DNA from: Streptomyces sp. Ag109_O5-1
GTDB taxonomy: Bacteria > Actinomycetota > Actinomycetes > Streptomycetales > Streptomycetaceae
NCBI RefSeq assembly: GCF_003814875.1
Contig: NZ_RKQF01000001.1
Span: 2,232,001 to 2,296,000, forward strand
DNA length: 64,000 nucleotides
Reading direction: 5' to 3'
The position numbers and the translations under genes are program-made. This document shows, piece after piece, positions 33,402-41,925 of this stretch. Position 1 is the first letter of the stretch. Each line of letters begins with the position of its first letter. A model generated the notes under the pieces. The model did not search any database. It was not told where the DNA came from and was given only the letters and a program-made list of their open reading frames with translations.

Positions 33402-33489
33402 CTAAGAACTCCACAGTCAGAGGCCGACATTCAAACGGACGCGAAGCTTGTCCACCCCGGCAGTGTAGCTGCGGCCCAGCGGATGACTT

Positions 33490-33900
33490 TTACGTTCCGG
33501 TGCTTTGCACGTAGGCGGCCTCGCATCTCGCGACGTGGCCGACTAACAGCGCCCTCGCATAGTGCTCCAATGGCATGTTCGCCGCTGCCGCGTGTTCCGC
33601 GAGTGCGCAGTGCTCTTGTTCGTTCAGCACCACGACTAAGCCGAACGACCGGGCAATACCAAGGCTCTGGGGCGTGCACACACGTCCCAGATGTTCGGTG
33701 AGGAGGTCAGCGAGTAACGCGGGAACGGGTGGGCGAGGGCATTCACCGCGGCGGACCCACCGGCTGACGCGCGATCGGTCAACGGCGACTCCGGGATGCC
33801 CCTGTTCCTCCGCCCGCTGGTTGATACGGCGGGCGGTCTCGCTGCGGTTCCAGCCGACCTCGGCCAGCGCCAAAGCCAGGGCGTAGTTCGGCCCTCTCAT
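33490..33900 (-). CDS. Streptomyces-type helix-turn-helix regulator
   Basis: 136 aa. The N-terminal 80 residues match the widespread streptomycete regulator domain (RGPNYALALALAEVGWNRSE, ARRINQRAEEQG, VDRSRVSRWVRRGECPR, LADLLTEHLGRVCTPQSLG). The C-terminus differs from the usual long forms and ends with an amphipathic stretch (LNEQEHCALAEHAAAANMP), so this may be a short DNA-binding form. It is divergent from the MurC-like gene, with an 8-bp dyad between them, and is a good candidate regulator of the ligase locus. Confidence 0.75.
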   Translation of the reverse strand: MRGPNYALALALAEVGWNRSETARRINQRAEEQGHPGVAVDRSRVSRWVRRGECPRPPVPALLADLLTEHLGRVCTPQSLGIARSFGLVVVLNEQEHCALAEHAAAANMPLEHYARALLVGHVARCEAAYVQSTGT

Positions 33901-33943
33901 AGCGCATCAGCGCCATACGCCATGCCTGTTCGCACGAGGGCGC

Positions 33944-33963
33944 GTTGCGAATAGGTTCGCAAC
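33944..33963. promoter_or_regulatory. Candidate operator GTTGCGAA-TAGG-TTCGCAAC
   Basis: A perfect 8-bp inverted repeat with a 4-base spacer, 44 bases upstream of the HTH regulator start and 117 bases upstream of the MurC-like start. The position between divergent genes is typical for an autoregulatory operator. The binding protein is inferred to be the neighbouring HTH regulator. Confidence 0.5.
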
Positions 33964-34044
33964 GCCGCAGGTCGTAGACGGTGTGGGCGGGCAAGAGGGA
34001 CGGTGGCGCAGCAACCCCCAATGAGGGGGAAATCGACGGCAGTT

Positions 34045-34073
34045 GAGGCGGTCAGCTCCGCCTCGAAGGAGGC
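34045..34073 (+). promoter_or_regulatory. Leader with two competing hairpins over the Shine-Dalgarno of the MurC-like gene
   Basis: Hairpin A pairs GAGGCGG (34045-34051) with CCGCCTC (34058-34064). Hairpin B pairs GCCTC (34060-34064) with GAGGC (34069-34073) and would mask the strong AAGGAGG site at 34066-34072. The two share bases and cannot coexist. Start codon ATG is at 34080, 7 bases after the Shine-Dalgarno. Confidence 0.4.
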
Positions 34074-34079
34074 TTCTTC

Positions 34080-35528
34080 ATGGCCGAAACCGCAGTTCCC
34101 AAGATCGAGTCCGACGCTCTGGAAGGACTTCTCGACCTGACGCGCGCGCACTTCGTCGGCATCGGTGGTCTGGGCATGCTGCCGGTCGCCCGCGTATGTG
34201 CCGAGCGGGGCTACACCGTTTCTGGAAGCGACGTCAAGGAACCGGCTGGACTCGCGGCTCTCGGAGAGCTGGGCGCCCAGCTGTTCACCGACCACCGGGC
34301 GGGGAACCTGCCGTCGGACGCGACGGCGCTCGTCTTCGCCAACGCCGTCCGCGCCGACAACCCCGAGATCGCGCGGGCGAAGGAACTGGGCATCCCGGTC
34401 GTGCACCGATCGCTGGCCCTGAACTCGCTGATGTCCGGCCACACCTCGATCGCCGTGATGGGTACGCACGGCAAGTCCAGCACCTCGGCGATGCTGGCGT
34501 TCGCCCTCGACCGCCTCGGGCGGAGTCCGTCCCACGTGGTCGGTGCCGATCTGGACGGGCCGGGCAGCGGCGGACGCGCGGGGTCGGGCGGGTTCTTCGT
34601 CGCGGAGGTCGACGAGTCGGACCGCTCGCACATCGGGATGCAGATGAGCGTCGCGGTGATCACCAACATCGCGTACGACCACCCCGAGACCTACGCCGAG
34701 GAGATGGACCACGTCGACGCGTACGAGGAGTGCGTGCGGACGGGTCTCGCGGCGGGCGGGACGCTCGTCCTGAACACCGACTCGGCGGGCTGCCGGGAAC
34801 TGGCTTCCCGGCTGGCGATGGCCGGAGACGGCCCCCGGGTGGTCACCTTCGGCACCTCGTCGTCGGCGGACTGGCGGCTGACGAACATGGCCGACGAGGA
34901 GGGGCACACCACCGCGACGCTGACCGGACCGAACGGCCTCGAACTCGACTTGGGGCTGCGGGTGCTGGGAATCCACCAGCTGCTGAACGCCGCCGCGGCC
35001 GTGGCAGCTCTGCACGCCTTGGGCCAGGAAGTGGACCGGGCGGCGGAGCAGCTCGTGGACTTCCAGGAGGCGCGGCGGCGGATGACCCCGGCCGGTGAGG
35101 CGGCCGGGGTACGGATCTACGACTCCTTCGCCCACCACCCGGACGAGGTGACGGCGGACCTCGCTGCCGCGCATACCCTCGTCCGGGACGGCGGGCGGGT
35201 GGTGGTCGTCTTCCAGCCGACCGACGACACCCGGCTGAGCGTGTTCGGCGACGCCTTCGGGAGGGCGCTGGCCGGCTGCGCCGAGGCGGTGGTGACGGAC
35301 AGCAGCCGCGGCATCCCCGTGGAGGCGCTGGAGCTGCTGTCCGCCCGCATCGTCCAGGCCAGCGGGATCTCCGTGGACGTGGTGGTGGAGCGGGACAAGG
35401 CCATGGTCTACGCGGCCCACGCGGCGCGCCCCGGTGACGTGATCGTGCTCATGGGAGTCGGCGACGTCGCTGAGGCCGGTCCGGTACTCCTGGCCGCGCT
35501 GCCCGAGCTGGAGCCTGTCGCAGCCTAA
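34080..35528 (+). CDS. MurC-like Mur ligase (UDP-MurNAc:L-Ala ligase paralog)
   Basis: 482 aa with an ideal AAGGAGG ribosome site. Mur ligase landmarks are all present in order: Rossmann-like HFVGIGGLGMLPVARV (about 24-39), P-loop MGTHGKSST (about 129), acidic/metal site FFVAEVDESDRS, VITNIAYDHPETY, RRRM, and the C-terminal YDSFAHHPDEV and FQPTDDTR. MurC normally joins L-Ala to UDP-MurNAc with ATP. Several positions that are near-invariant in MurC are changed (RRRM for RRFE, TDDTR for HRYSRT), suggesting a different acceptor or amino acid. It lies alone on the plus strand, converging (4-bp overlap) on a MurF-like gene, far from any dcw cluster, so it is treated as an accessory ligase. Confidence 0.85.
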   Translation: MAETAVPKIESDALEGLLDLTRAHFVGIGGLGMLPVARVCAERGYTVSGSDVKEPAGLAALGELGAQLFTDHRAGNLPSDATALVFANAVRADNPEIARAKELGIPVVHRSLALNSLMSGHTSIAVMGTHGKSSTSAMLAFALDRLGRSPSHVVGADLDGPGSGGRAGSGGFFVAEVDESDRSHIGMQMSVAVITNIAYDHPETYAEEMDHVDAYEECVRTGLAAGGTLVLNTDSAGCRELASRLAMAGDGPRVVTFGTSSSADWRLTNMADEEGHTTATLTGPNGLELDLGLRVLGIHQLLNAAAAVAALHALGQEVDRAAEQLVDFQEARRRMTPAGEAAGVRIYDSFAHHPDEVTADLAAAHTLVRDGGRVVVVFQPTDDTRLSVFGDAFGRALAGCAEAVVTDSSRGIPVEALELLSARIVQASGISVDVVVERDKAMVYAAHAARPGDVIVLMGVGDVAEAGPVLLAALPELEPVAA

Positions 35529-36922
35529 CCGGCGGCGGTACCGGGGGTCGGCTGCAGAAGCTTCTCGGCGAGCTGCTGCAGCTCGACCCCTCGGGATGCC
35601 TTGACCAAGACGACGTCCCCGCGGCCCAGAACCTTGTGGAGCAGTTCCAGGGCGGTTTCCTGGTCGGGCAGGTGCACGGCCTTTCCTCCGACGCTGCGGA
35701 CGCCGTCCTGCATCCATCCCGCTTCGTCCCCTCCCACCAGGATGATCTGGTCAAGATCCAGACCGGCGGCGTAGCGGCCGAGTTCTACGTGCGCGGCCCG
35801 TGCATCGTCGCCTAGCTCGTTCATCCGGCCCAGGACGGCGAACGACCGCTGGTCGGTGCCGCCGGTCATGGAAGCCAGGGCGTTCAGTGCGTGCCGCATG
35901 GAGTGCGGGTTGGCGTTGTACGCGTCGTTGACGATCGTGACGCCGTCGGCCCTCAGATGGGTCTCCATCCGCCAGCGGGAACGCGGAAGCGCGTCGGACA
36001 GCCGCGCGGCGATCTCGTCGGCGCCGAGTCCGGCTTCGCGGGCGACGGCGGCCGCCGCCAGGCTGTTGGGGACCTGGACGTCGCCGAGGAACTTGAGGTG
36101 GACGGGGGCGCTGCCCTCCGGGAGGGTCAGCGTGTAGGAAGCGTGGCCGTGCGCGTCGACGGTCACGTTCACAGCCCGCACGGTGGCTTGCTCGCTCAGG
36201 CCGTAGGTGACGACGCGGGCCGATGTGCGCTGGTCCATGACGCGTACGAAGTCATCGTCGGCGTTGAGGACGGCGAGCCCTCCACGGTGCAGGGCTTCGA
36301 CGATCTCTCCCTTGGCTAGGGCGATGTTCTCGCGACCGCCGAACTCGCCGACGTGGGCGGTGCCGACGTTGGTGATGACGCTGATGTCAGGCGGCGCGAT
36401 CCGGGTGAGGTCTCGAATGTCACCGATATGGCGGGCGCCCATTTCCAGGACGAGGTAGTCAGTGCCAGCGTCGGCCATGGTGACGGTGATCGGCAGGCCG
36501 ATCTCGTTGTTGAAGGACTCGGGGGTGGCCACGACGTGGCCGGGCAGGACCTGCGCGGTGAGGTCCTTGGTGCTGGTCTTCCCGGCCGATCCGGTCAGGG
36601 CGACGACCTTGGCCCGGTTGAGGGGACCGTGCAGCAGGTGGCGGCTGAGCAGGCCCGCTGCTGTGAGGACGTCGTCGACGACGATCGCGGGAACGCCGAC
36701 GGGCCGGGTGGTCAGGGCGACGGCGGCACCCTTGTTGATAGCGGCTTCCGCGAAGGCGTGGCCGTCGGTGTGCTGGCCCTGGAGGGCCAGGAACAGGCCG
36801 CCGGGGACCGCTTCGCGGGAGTCGAAGATGGCAGGTTCGGTGACCTGAGCTTCGGGATCGAGGACGTCCGCGAGACGGCCGCCGACGATCTGAGCGATGC
36901 TGGTCAAGGACATGGGCTGCAA
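35525..36922 (-). CDS. MurF-like ligase (UDP-MurNAc-tripeptide:D-Ala-D-Ala ligase paralog)
   Basis: 465 aa from TTG 36922, chosen because AGGAG lies 7 bases upstream; ATG 36913 is too far from it. It carries the full MurF signature: ALTGSAGKTSTKDL (P-loop), TPESFNNEIGLP, LEMGARHIGDI, NVGTAHVGEFGG, YNANPHSM and KASRGVEL. MurF adds a D-Ala-D-Ala type dipeptide to a UDP-linked precursor using ATP in the cytoplasm. Here it is the last gene of an operon that begins with a Ddl-like ligase, so the pair could make and attach a dipeptide. Substrate identity is inferred only from family. Confidence 0.88.
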   Translation of the reverse strand: MQPMSLTSIAQIVGGRLADVLDPEAQVTEPAIFDSREAVPGGLFLALQGQHTDGHAFAEAAINKGAAVALTTRPVGVPAIVVDDVLTAAGLLSRHLLHGPLNRAKVVALTGSAGKTSTKDLTAQVLPGHVVATPESFNNEIGLPITVTMADAGTDYLVLEMGARHIGDIRDLTRIAPPDISVITNVGTAHVGEFGGRENIALAKGEIVEALHRGGLAVLNADDDFVRVMDQRTSARVVTYGLSEQATVRAVNVTVDAHGHASYTLTLPEGSAPVHLKFLGDVQVPNSLAAAAVAREAGLGADEIAARLSDALPRSRWRMETHLRADGVTIVNDAYNANPHSMRHALNALASMTGGTDQRSFAVLGRMNELGDDARAAHVELGRYAAGLDLDQIILVGGDEAGWMQDGVRSVGGKAVHLPDQETALELLHKVLGRGDVVLVKASRGVELQQLAEKLLQPTPGTAAG

Positions 36923-36936
36923 CGTGGTTCTCCTGC

Positions 36937-37656
36937 TCAGGTGGTTGACGGCGACGCTACCGGGCGAAACCCGGAGGTCAGGGCAGGCGCCTGTCGTGCG
37001 GTGCGGCGCAGGTCGAGTGAGATGCCGCGGCCCCCGAAGAAGTCCCTGAAACGGCTGATGGTCAGGGCTGCCGAACGGGCAGCGGGGGTGTGGCCGCTGG
37101 GGTTGCGGAACGTGATCGTGCCGTCGTGGTGGCCGGTCACCAGGACAAGGTGCCCGCCGCGCCGCTCGGGGTCCTGATCGGGGCGGCGAATCCCCTTCGA
37201 CACGGAGGCCATCACCATGCGTCCGGCGTCCAAGAGGTTGAGGATGTCGTGGAGCTCCATCACGCCGTGGACGTCGGCCAGCAGGTTGTGCGTCTCGCGG
37301 ACGTAGGTGGCGAACGGGTCGTAGAACAGACCCCGGATCTCGTTGCCGTCCCGTGTGTACGCATTGAACAACCGTGCTCCGGACAGGAGTTGGAAGAGGT
37401 TGGGGGCCTGGCCGTCACGGTGGAGCAGGACCATACGCAGGCAGGCCATACCGCACAGGTGGCGGCACCAGCGGGCGTACGTGGATCGGGAGGGGGCTCC
37501 GCTCTGCGCCCATCGAGGGTCGGCTGCTGGGTCGTAGCCCTGGTACGCGATGCGCTCGATGAGGTCGGGTGACGCGTACTGGGTGACCACTGGTACCGGC
37601 TCGTGGACCGGCCGGCCTGCGGCGGGTGGGGTGTCAGTGCAGCACGGGGGCAGCAT
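36937..37656 (-). CDS. C39-like cysteine peptidase-fold protein
   Basis: 239 aa. The conserved block RWCRHLCGMACLRMVLLH (catalytic Cys in CGMACL, about residue 68), GGHLVLVTGHHDG (His) and ITFRNPSGH (Asn) follow the Peptidase_C39_2 order Cys-His-Asn/Asp. No signal peptide is present, so it is probably cytoplasmic. It overlaps the upstream PLP-enzyme gene by 23 bases and precedes murF-like by 14. In a ligase locus it could trim or cyclise a peptide product; that is inference. Confidence 0.72.
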   Translation of the reverse strand: MLPPCCTDTPPAAGRPVHEPVPVVTQYASPDLIERIAYQGYDPAADPRWAQSGAPSRSTYARWCRHLCGMACLRMVLLHRDGQAPNLFQLLSGARLFNAYTRDGNEIRGLFYDPFATYVRETHNLLADVHGVMELHDILNLLDAGRMVMASVSKGIRRPDQDPERRGGHLVLVTGHHDGTITFRNPSGHTPAARSAALTISRFRDFFGGRGISLDLRRTARQAPALTSGFRPVASPSTT

Positions 37657-38659
37657 CGGTGTTCCGTTCGATTTCCATGGCGGTGTCGAGGAGGGTGCGG
37701 TAGTTGGGCCAGTCGACGTTGCCGCCGGAGACGACGACTCCGACCGGTCCGGCCGGCAGACGGTCGGTGGCTTGGAGCAGGCCGGCGAGTGCGACCGCGC
37801 CGGAGGGTTCGGCGGTCGTGCTGTAGTGGCGCCAGAGGTATGCCATCGCGCTGGCGATAGCCGCTTCGGGCACGGTGACCACGTCGTGGATCAGGGGCTT
37901 GATGATCTCGAAGGGCAGCAGGGCGGGCTCGGTGTGACGGAGGCCGTCGGCGATCGTGTCGGGGGGCGGGATCGGGGTGAGACGGCCCGCGCGCAGCGAG
38001 CGGTGGGTGTCGTTCGCGGTGGCCGGTTCGACCCCGATCACGCGCAGGTGCGGGTTGTGGCCCAGTGCGGCGAGCACAGAGCCTGCGGCGAGTCCGCCGC
38101 CGCCGATGGGTACGAAGAGCGCGGCCAGGTCGGGGACTTCCTGGATCATCTCCCAGGCGACCGTCCCGGCCCCGGCGATGACGGCGTGGTGGTTGGAGGA
38201 GGGGATGGCCGTCCGGCCCGTATGGTGCGCGATCTGCTGTACGAGAGCGTCACGGCGGTCGCGGTGTCGATCGTAGGTGATGATCTGCGCGCCCAGAGCG
38301 TCGAGGGCGACGCGTTTGGAGGTGGGGGCGTCGCTGGGGATGACGACGGTGGCGGTGGTGTGGTGGTGGAGCGCGGCGAGCGCGAGGGCCTGGGCGTGGT
38401 TGCCGGAGGAGCCTGCGATGAAGCCGGCGGCGCGCTGGTCGCTGGTGGCGGTGGCCAGCGCGTAGTAGGCCCCGCGGAACTTGAAGGAGCCGGTGAGCTG
38501 CTTACTCTCGTCCTTGACCCACACGCGGCGGCCGACGAGCGAGTCGAACGCTGCGGAGGAGACCATCGGGGTCCGGACGGCGGCGCGGCGGACCTGTTCC
38601 ATGGCCATCAGGACGTCGGCGGACGTCATACGTCCCACGCGGTGGTTCCCCTCGGTCAT
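37634..38659 (-). CDS. PLP-dependent Ser/Thr dehydratase / serine racemase-like enzyme
   Basis: 341 aa, fold type II PLP enzyme: Lys in LTGSFKFRGAYYAL (about 62), the SSGNHAQA substrate loop, PIGGGGLAAGS phosphate loop and VVSGGNVDWP near the end. Family members deaminate L-Thr or L-Ser, or racemise serine or aspartate. Sequence alone does not separate these. ATG 38659 overlaps the Ddl-like stop by ATGA, so the two enzymes are coupled; supply of D-Ser, or of a dehydro-amino acid, to the ligases is a reasonable inference. Confidence 0.85.
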   Translation of the reverse strand: MTEGNHRVGRMTSADVLMAMEQVRRAAVRTPMVSSAAFDSLVGRRVWVKDESKQLTGSFKFRGAYYALATATSDQRAAGFIAGSSGNHAQALALAALHHHTTATVVIPSDAPTSKRVALDALGAQIITYDRHRDRRDALVQQIAHHTGRTAIPSSNHHAVIAGAGTVAWEMIQEVPDLAALFVPIGGGGLAAGSVLAALGHNPHLRVIGVEPATANDTHRSLRAGRLTPIPPPDTIADGLRHTEPALLPFEIIKPLIHDVVTVPEAAIASAMAYLWRHYSTTAEPSGAVALAGLLQATDRLPAGPVGVVVSGGNVDWPNYRTLLDTAMEIERNTDAAPVLH

Positions 38660-39636
38660 GCCTGAGCCCGCCGATCGGTGCGGGCCCCGCGCAGGATGTG
38701 ACTGACGAGCTGCTCGTAGCTGATGCCTGCGGCCTTCGCCATCCGGGCGAGGTTGCCCTTATGGCTCAGGCCCGGAAGGGTGTTGGCCTCCAGCCAGAGC
38801 GCCCGCTGGTCCGGGGTGATGATGAAGTCGTGGCGGCTGTAGCCGTGACAGCCCAGAGCACGGTGGGCGGCGACGGCCTGCTCGCGCACCGCTTTGTCCA
38901 CGTCATCCGTCAGCGGGGCAGGACAGCGATAGGTGCACAGGTCGCTGTTCTCCTTCGCGGCCTGGGTGTAGACCCTGCCGGCAGTCTCGGCTTCGATCGG
39001 GGGTAGCGTGTCCAGCCGCCCGGTCGTCTCGTCTTCCAGCACCCCGACGCTGATCGACCGCCCCCGGTGGTACGCCTCGGCCATCAGATCGGTCGACGAG
39101 GCGTCCAAGAGCGCCGCGATCAGCTCGTCGTTGCCTCGGGGACGGCGGAGTCCGACCGAACAGCCCTCGTTGACGGGTTTGATGATGATGTCCGGCCCGA
39201 GCAGGTCGACAATGCGCGCAGCCTCGACGTCCACCTTCACCTGGTGGCTGACGGCCGTGGCCACGGGAGTAGTCAAGACGCCGGCCGCCCGCACGATGCT
39301 CTTGGCCCGGAGCTTGTGCATACAGACGGCGGATGCCAGAACACCGGAACCGGTGTAGTCGATGCCGCGGGTTTCCAGGTAGCCCTGGAGGCGGCCGTCC
39401 TCGCCACCACGCCCGGCAATGGCCAGGAACACGGTGTCGACGCCGTCGAGCCGACCGCCGAGTTCGCGCTGGTCGGTTTTGAGGTCGACGGTGTCGGCCC
39501 GTACCCCCATCCCGTGGAGTGCTCCGAGGACGGCCTGTGCCGAGAGCAGGGAGCGGTGGCGTTCAGCGGACCACCCCCCGGTGATGACGACCACCCCCTT
39601 CGGGTAGTCGTACTGGCTGACGAGCCGGATGGTCAT
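38656..39636 (-). CDS. D-alanine-D-alanine ligase-like ATP-grasp enzyme
   Basis: 326 aa from ATG 39636 with AAGGAGG 6 bases upstream; the 456-codon open frame extends upstream only as GC-rich noise. ATP-grasp/Ddl motifs: VITGGWSAERHRSL, IDYTGSGVLASAVCMHKL, IIKPVNEGCSVGL, RGRSISVGVLE, YSRHDFII and LEANTLPGLS. The SVGL serine and terminal Asn-Thr are kept, but GGWSAER is atypical of true Ddl. It likely joins two amino acids through an acyl phosphate. It is the first gene of the ddl-PLP-C39-murF operon, right after a strong terminator. Confidence 0.87.
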   Translation of the reverse strand: MTIRLVSQYDYPKGVVVITGGWSAERHRSLLSAQAVLGALHGMGVRADTVDLKTDQRELGGRLDGVDTVFLAIAGRGGEDGRLQGYLETRGIDYTGSGVLASAVCMHKLRAKSIVRAAGVLTTPVATAVSHQVKVDVEAARIVDLLGPDIIIKPVNEGCSVGLRRPRGNDELIAALLDASSTDLMAEAYHRGRSISVGVLEDETTGRLDTLPPIEAETAGRVYTQAAKENSDLCTYRCPAPLTDDVDKAVREQAVAAHRALGCHGYSRHDFIITPDQRALWLEANTLPGLSHKGNLARMAKAAGISYEQLVSHILRGARTDRRAQA

Positions 39637-39704
39637 CGGCTTCCTCCTTGGTTGTGTTCCGCTGGGCTGGTTGTCTGCCAGCAGGGAGCGTGTGGGTGGT
39701 TCGT

Positions 39705-39737
39705 CCGGGGCCGGACCGGGCTTCGGTCCGGCCCCGG
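39705..39737. terminator. Strong bidirectional terminator hairpin
   Basis: A perfect 13-bp stem CCGGGGCCGGACC / GGTCCGGCCCCGG with a 7-base loop. It lies between the stop of the Zincin_2-like gene (39803) and the start of the Ddl-like gene (39636), so it separates two transcription units on the minus strand. Confidence 0.7.
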
Positions 39738-39802
39738 GGGGTGCACCCGTCCGCCGAGGCGGTCGGGCAGCGCGGTGATCAGGGCCGGAGGTTTGGCCTC
39801 GA

Positions 39803-40672
39803 TCAGCTCTGTTCGATCGGCTTGGCCACGAGACTGCGCTGTTCCGACGGAACGGCGAGGCGCTGGGCCCAGGTGTCCAGGGCGGCGACCTCGTCGGCGG
39901 TGGGCAGGAGGAATATGTCCTTCCAGACCCGGTTGACCACGTCGACGCCGTGCGTGTCGACGGCGTGGGTGATGAGGCGGGCGCCCTGCTCGTAGGAGTC
40001 AAGGCGCGGGCCGAGGCAGCGGACACCGGGGAAGCCGGCGTGGAGCCGGTAGCGCCAGGAACGCTTCGCCAGCTCGCGGTGGTTCACCGGCGCTCCGAAG
40101 AGACGGGTCGTGGTCTGCTGCTCGGCCCAGGTGGCGTGCCCCTCCAGCACAGTCGAGGCGCCGCGCCCACGGCGGTCCATGCCCCGGCGATCGGGCGCGT
40201 AGGTCTCCCACACCAGGCCGCGGCGGGCTTCGAACTGGGCGTGATGGACGAGTTCGTGCGCGGTCATCACCGTCAGGCACGGCTGGTTGGTGAGGAATCC
40301 GCTGTGGTGCAACGCGCGGGGCGCGATGATCGTCTCGACCTGGCCGTCGGCGGCCTCCATGGTCTGTGCGAAGACCAGAGGCCAGACAAGGACGGGGACG
40401 AAGCTGGTCATCTTGAGGATGCCGCGCAACGCCCTAATCTGTTGGGGCGTCAGCTTCTGGTCTGCTATGTCCCGGGCCAGGATTCGTTGCTGGTTGAGCC
40501 GGTTGGCGTTGCGCCACTTCTTGGGCGTCAGCAGGCGGTAGCGCACCTTAGCCGGAAGAGGGAGGCGAGTCGTTTCCTGCACGACAGGCGCCACGGTGTG
40601 CAGGATGCTCAAGAGCAGCTCGGTCAGTTCGGGGTGTCGGCGGGTGTCATCGAGGACGGTGAAGCGGGTCAC
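39803..40672 (-). CDS. Zincin_2-like putative zinc metalloprotein
   Basis: 289 aa, GTG start. The sequence AHELVHHAQFE contains HExxH and a downstream TVLEGHATWAEQ supplies a third ligand region, followed by SYEQGARLITHAV, NRVWKDIFLLPT and DTWAQRLAV, the order of the Zincin_2 (DUF2342, putative F420-linked) family. No signal peptide is seen. Function is unknown; a peptidase acting on the locus product is possible. The start codon has only a weak GGAA ribosome site. Confidence 0.7.
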   Translation of the reverse strand: MTRFTVLDDTRRHPELTELLLSILHTVAPVVQETTRLPLPAKVRYRLLTPKKWRNANRLNQQRILARDIADQKLTPQQIRALRGILKMTSFVPVLVWPLVFAQTMEAADGQVETIIAPRALHHSGFLTNQPCLTVMTAHELVHHAQFEARRGLVWETYAPDRRGMDRRGRGASTVLEGHATWAEQQTTTRLFGAPVNHRELAKRSWRYRLHAGFPGVRCLGPRLDSYEQGARLITHAVDTHGVDVVNRVWKDIFLLPTADEVAALDTWAQRLAVPSEQRSLVAKPIEQS

Positions 40673-40764
40673 TGGTGTTCCTGTCGGGTGGTTGTTCTCG
40701 GAGTCGGTTCAGGCGAGCCCGTACGCGGTCGGTAGGTGGCCGGGGCTGCTGTGCGCAGAAGCCG

Positions 40765-41805
40765 TCAGGGGGTAGGGGCTCTTGACCGGTCCTGGGTGTG
40801 CGGTATTCCGGTCGCGGATCCGGAGGGCCCGTCAGGAGCCCGTTCCTGCTGCACATGGCGTTCGGCCCGCTCCTCGACCGCCGCTGCTGTGACCCGTCGT
40901 TCAATCCACATCACCACGAGCGCGACGGGGATCACCGGCAGGACGCGGTAGATGCCGGGAAGCAGAAACTGGACGGTGGCGGCGCTGAGGTCGAATCCAG
41001 CGTAGGCCGCCATGAGCGGGAGGAGGCGCTGATAGCGGCGGTACAGCCAGACCCGGCCAGCCGCGTAGAGGGCCATGGCGATGGCGGGGAGCCCGAAGTA
41101 GGCGTGCGCCAGGACCTCGATCAGGCAGATGAGGGTGTAGATCTCCCAGGCGGGCCTGTGGATGGCTGTCAGCAGGGCTGCGGTGGCGGCCACCATCACG
41201 ACGTCTTCGATGGCCACGGTCCACACCACCGTCAGACCGATTACCCCGACGTTGTGGAAGCCGAGTGCTCCCAGCTGGCTGCCCTTCATGACGGGTATGC
41301 CGTCGATGTCGGCCCAGCCCAGGAGTACCACCAGCAGCTTGGTAAGGCCCCCTCCGGCCATGCACGCGAGGAGGGCCGCGGTCGCGATCCGCCAGTCCCG
41401 CAGCCGGTCGCGGGCCGTGGCCGGGAGCCACGCCGTCGGGGATACCCCGTGTGCCCGGCAGACCTCCAGAGCGAGCCAGGCGGCCGTACAGCCGGACACG
41501 ATGAGGGCCACCTGCCGGTAGGGAACAAGCCCCGCCGCGTACATGGACACGGCTCCGCAGACAGCCGCAGCGCCGCGCACCGCGAGGCGACGTGGTTGAG
41601 AGACCCGGTCCAGGGTGGTGCGGGCGATCACCAGCCCGGACAGCCAGAAGAACACCACCATGCCGAGGACGAACTCGCACGGTCGAATCCACCGTAGATC
41701 GGCCGACGCCCACCGTACGCCGTACATACCCGCCACATCCAAGACGCCTATGGCCAGGGTCCGGAAAGAGGTGAGCAGTAGCAGCAAGAGCACCTGCGCG
41801 TACAC
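40765..41805 (-). CDS. Polytopic membrane protein, possibly CPBP-like
   Basis: 346 aa with about eight hydrophobic helices (for example CEFVLGMVVFFWLSGLVIA, GVIGLTVVWTVAIEDVVMVA, PVALVVMW) and a charged C-terminal tail. The segment AIEDVVMVAA plus LAHAYFGLPAIAMALY recalls the Glu and His motifs of CPBP intramembrane peptidases, but the classical EExxxR is not present, so this is only suggestive. GTG start. The next gene downstream is the metalloprotein. Role unknown; export or immunity are possible. Confidence 0.65.
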   Translation of the reverse strand: MYAQVLLLLLLTSFRTLAIGVLDVAGMYGVRWASADLRWIRPCEFVLGMVVFFWLSGLVIARTTLDRVSQPRRLAVRGAAAVCGAVSMYAAGLVPYRQVALIVSGCTAAWLALEVCRAHGVSPTAWLPATARDRLRDWRIATAALLACMAGGGLTKLLVVLLGWADIDGIPVMKGSQLGALGFHNVGVIGLTVVWTVAIEDVVMVAATAALLTAIHRPAWEIYTLICLIEVLAHAYFGLPAIAMALYAAGRVWLYRRYQRLLPLMAAYAGFDLSAATVQFLLPGIYRVLPVIPVALVVMWIERRVTAAAVEERAERHVQQERAPDGPSGSATGIPHTQDRSRAPTP

Positions 41806-41925
41806 CCGAGCGACCGACGTATCGGTTGACGGGGTGGCTGCCCTGTCCCGGGGGGAGACGGCCGGGGGCGAAGAGGAAGTCGGCAGCTATCCGACGGAGC
41901 GTCGCTCGGGGCCTGGAGGAACTCT

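Noticed and set aside
33897..35717. 606-aa minus-strand ORF over the MurC-like gene
   Set aside because: Mirror frame of the MurC-like ligase; Arg/His/Gly-rich with no motifs, while the plus strand has all Mur ligase landmarks.
34080..36922. Reading MurC and MurF as the housekeeping cell-wall genes
   Set aside because: No MurD/E/G, MraY, FtsW or FtsZ nearby, genes are convergent, and the setting is a mobile accessory island.
38656..40026. 130-residue N-terminal extension of the Ddl-like ligase
   Set aside because: Crosses a strong terminator and the neighbouring metalloprotein gene; ATG 39636 has an ideal Shine-Dalgarno.
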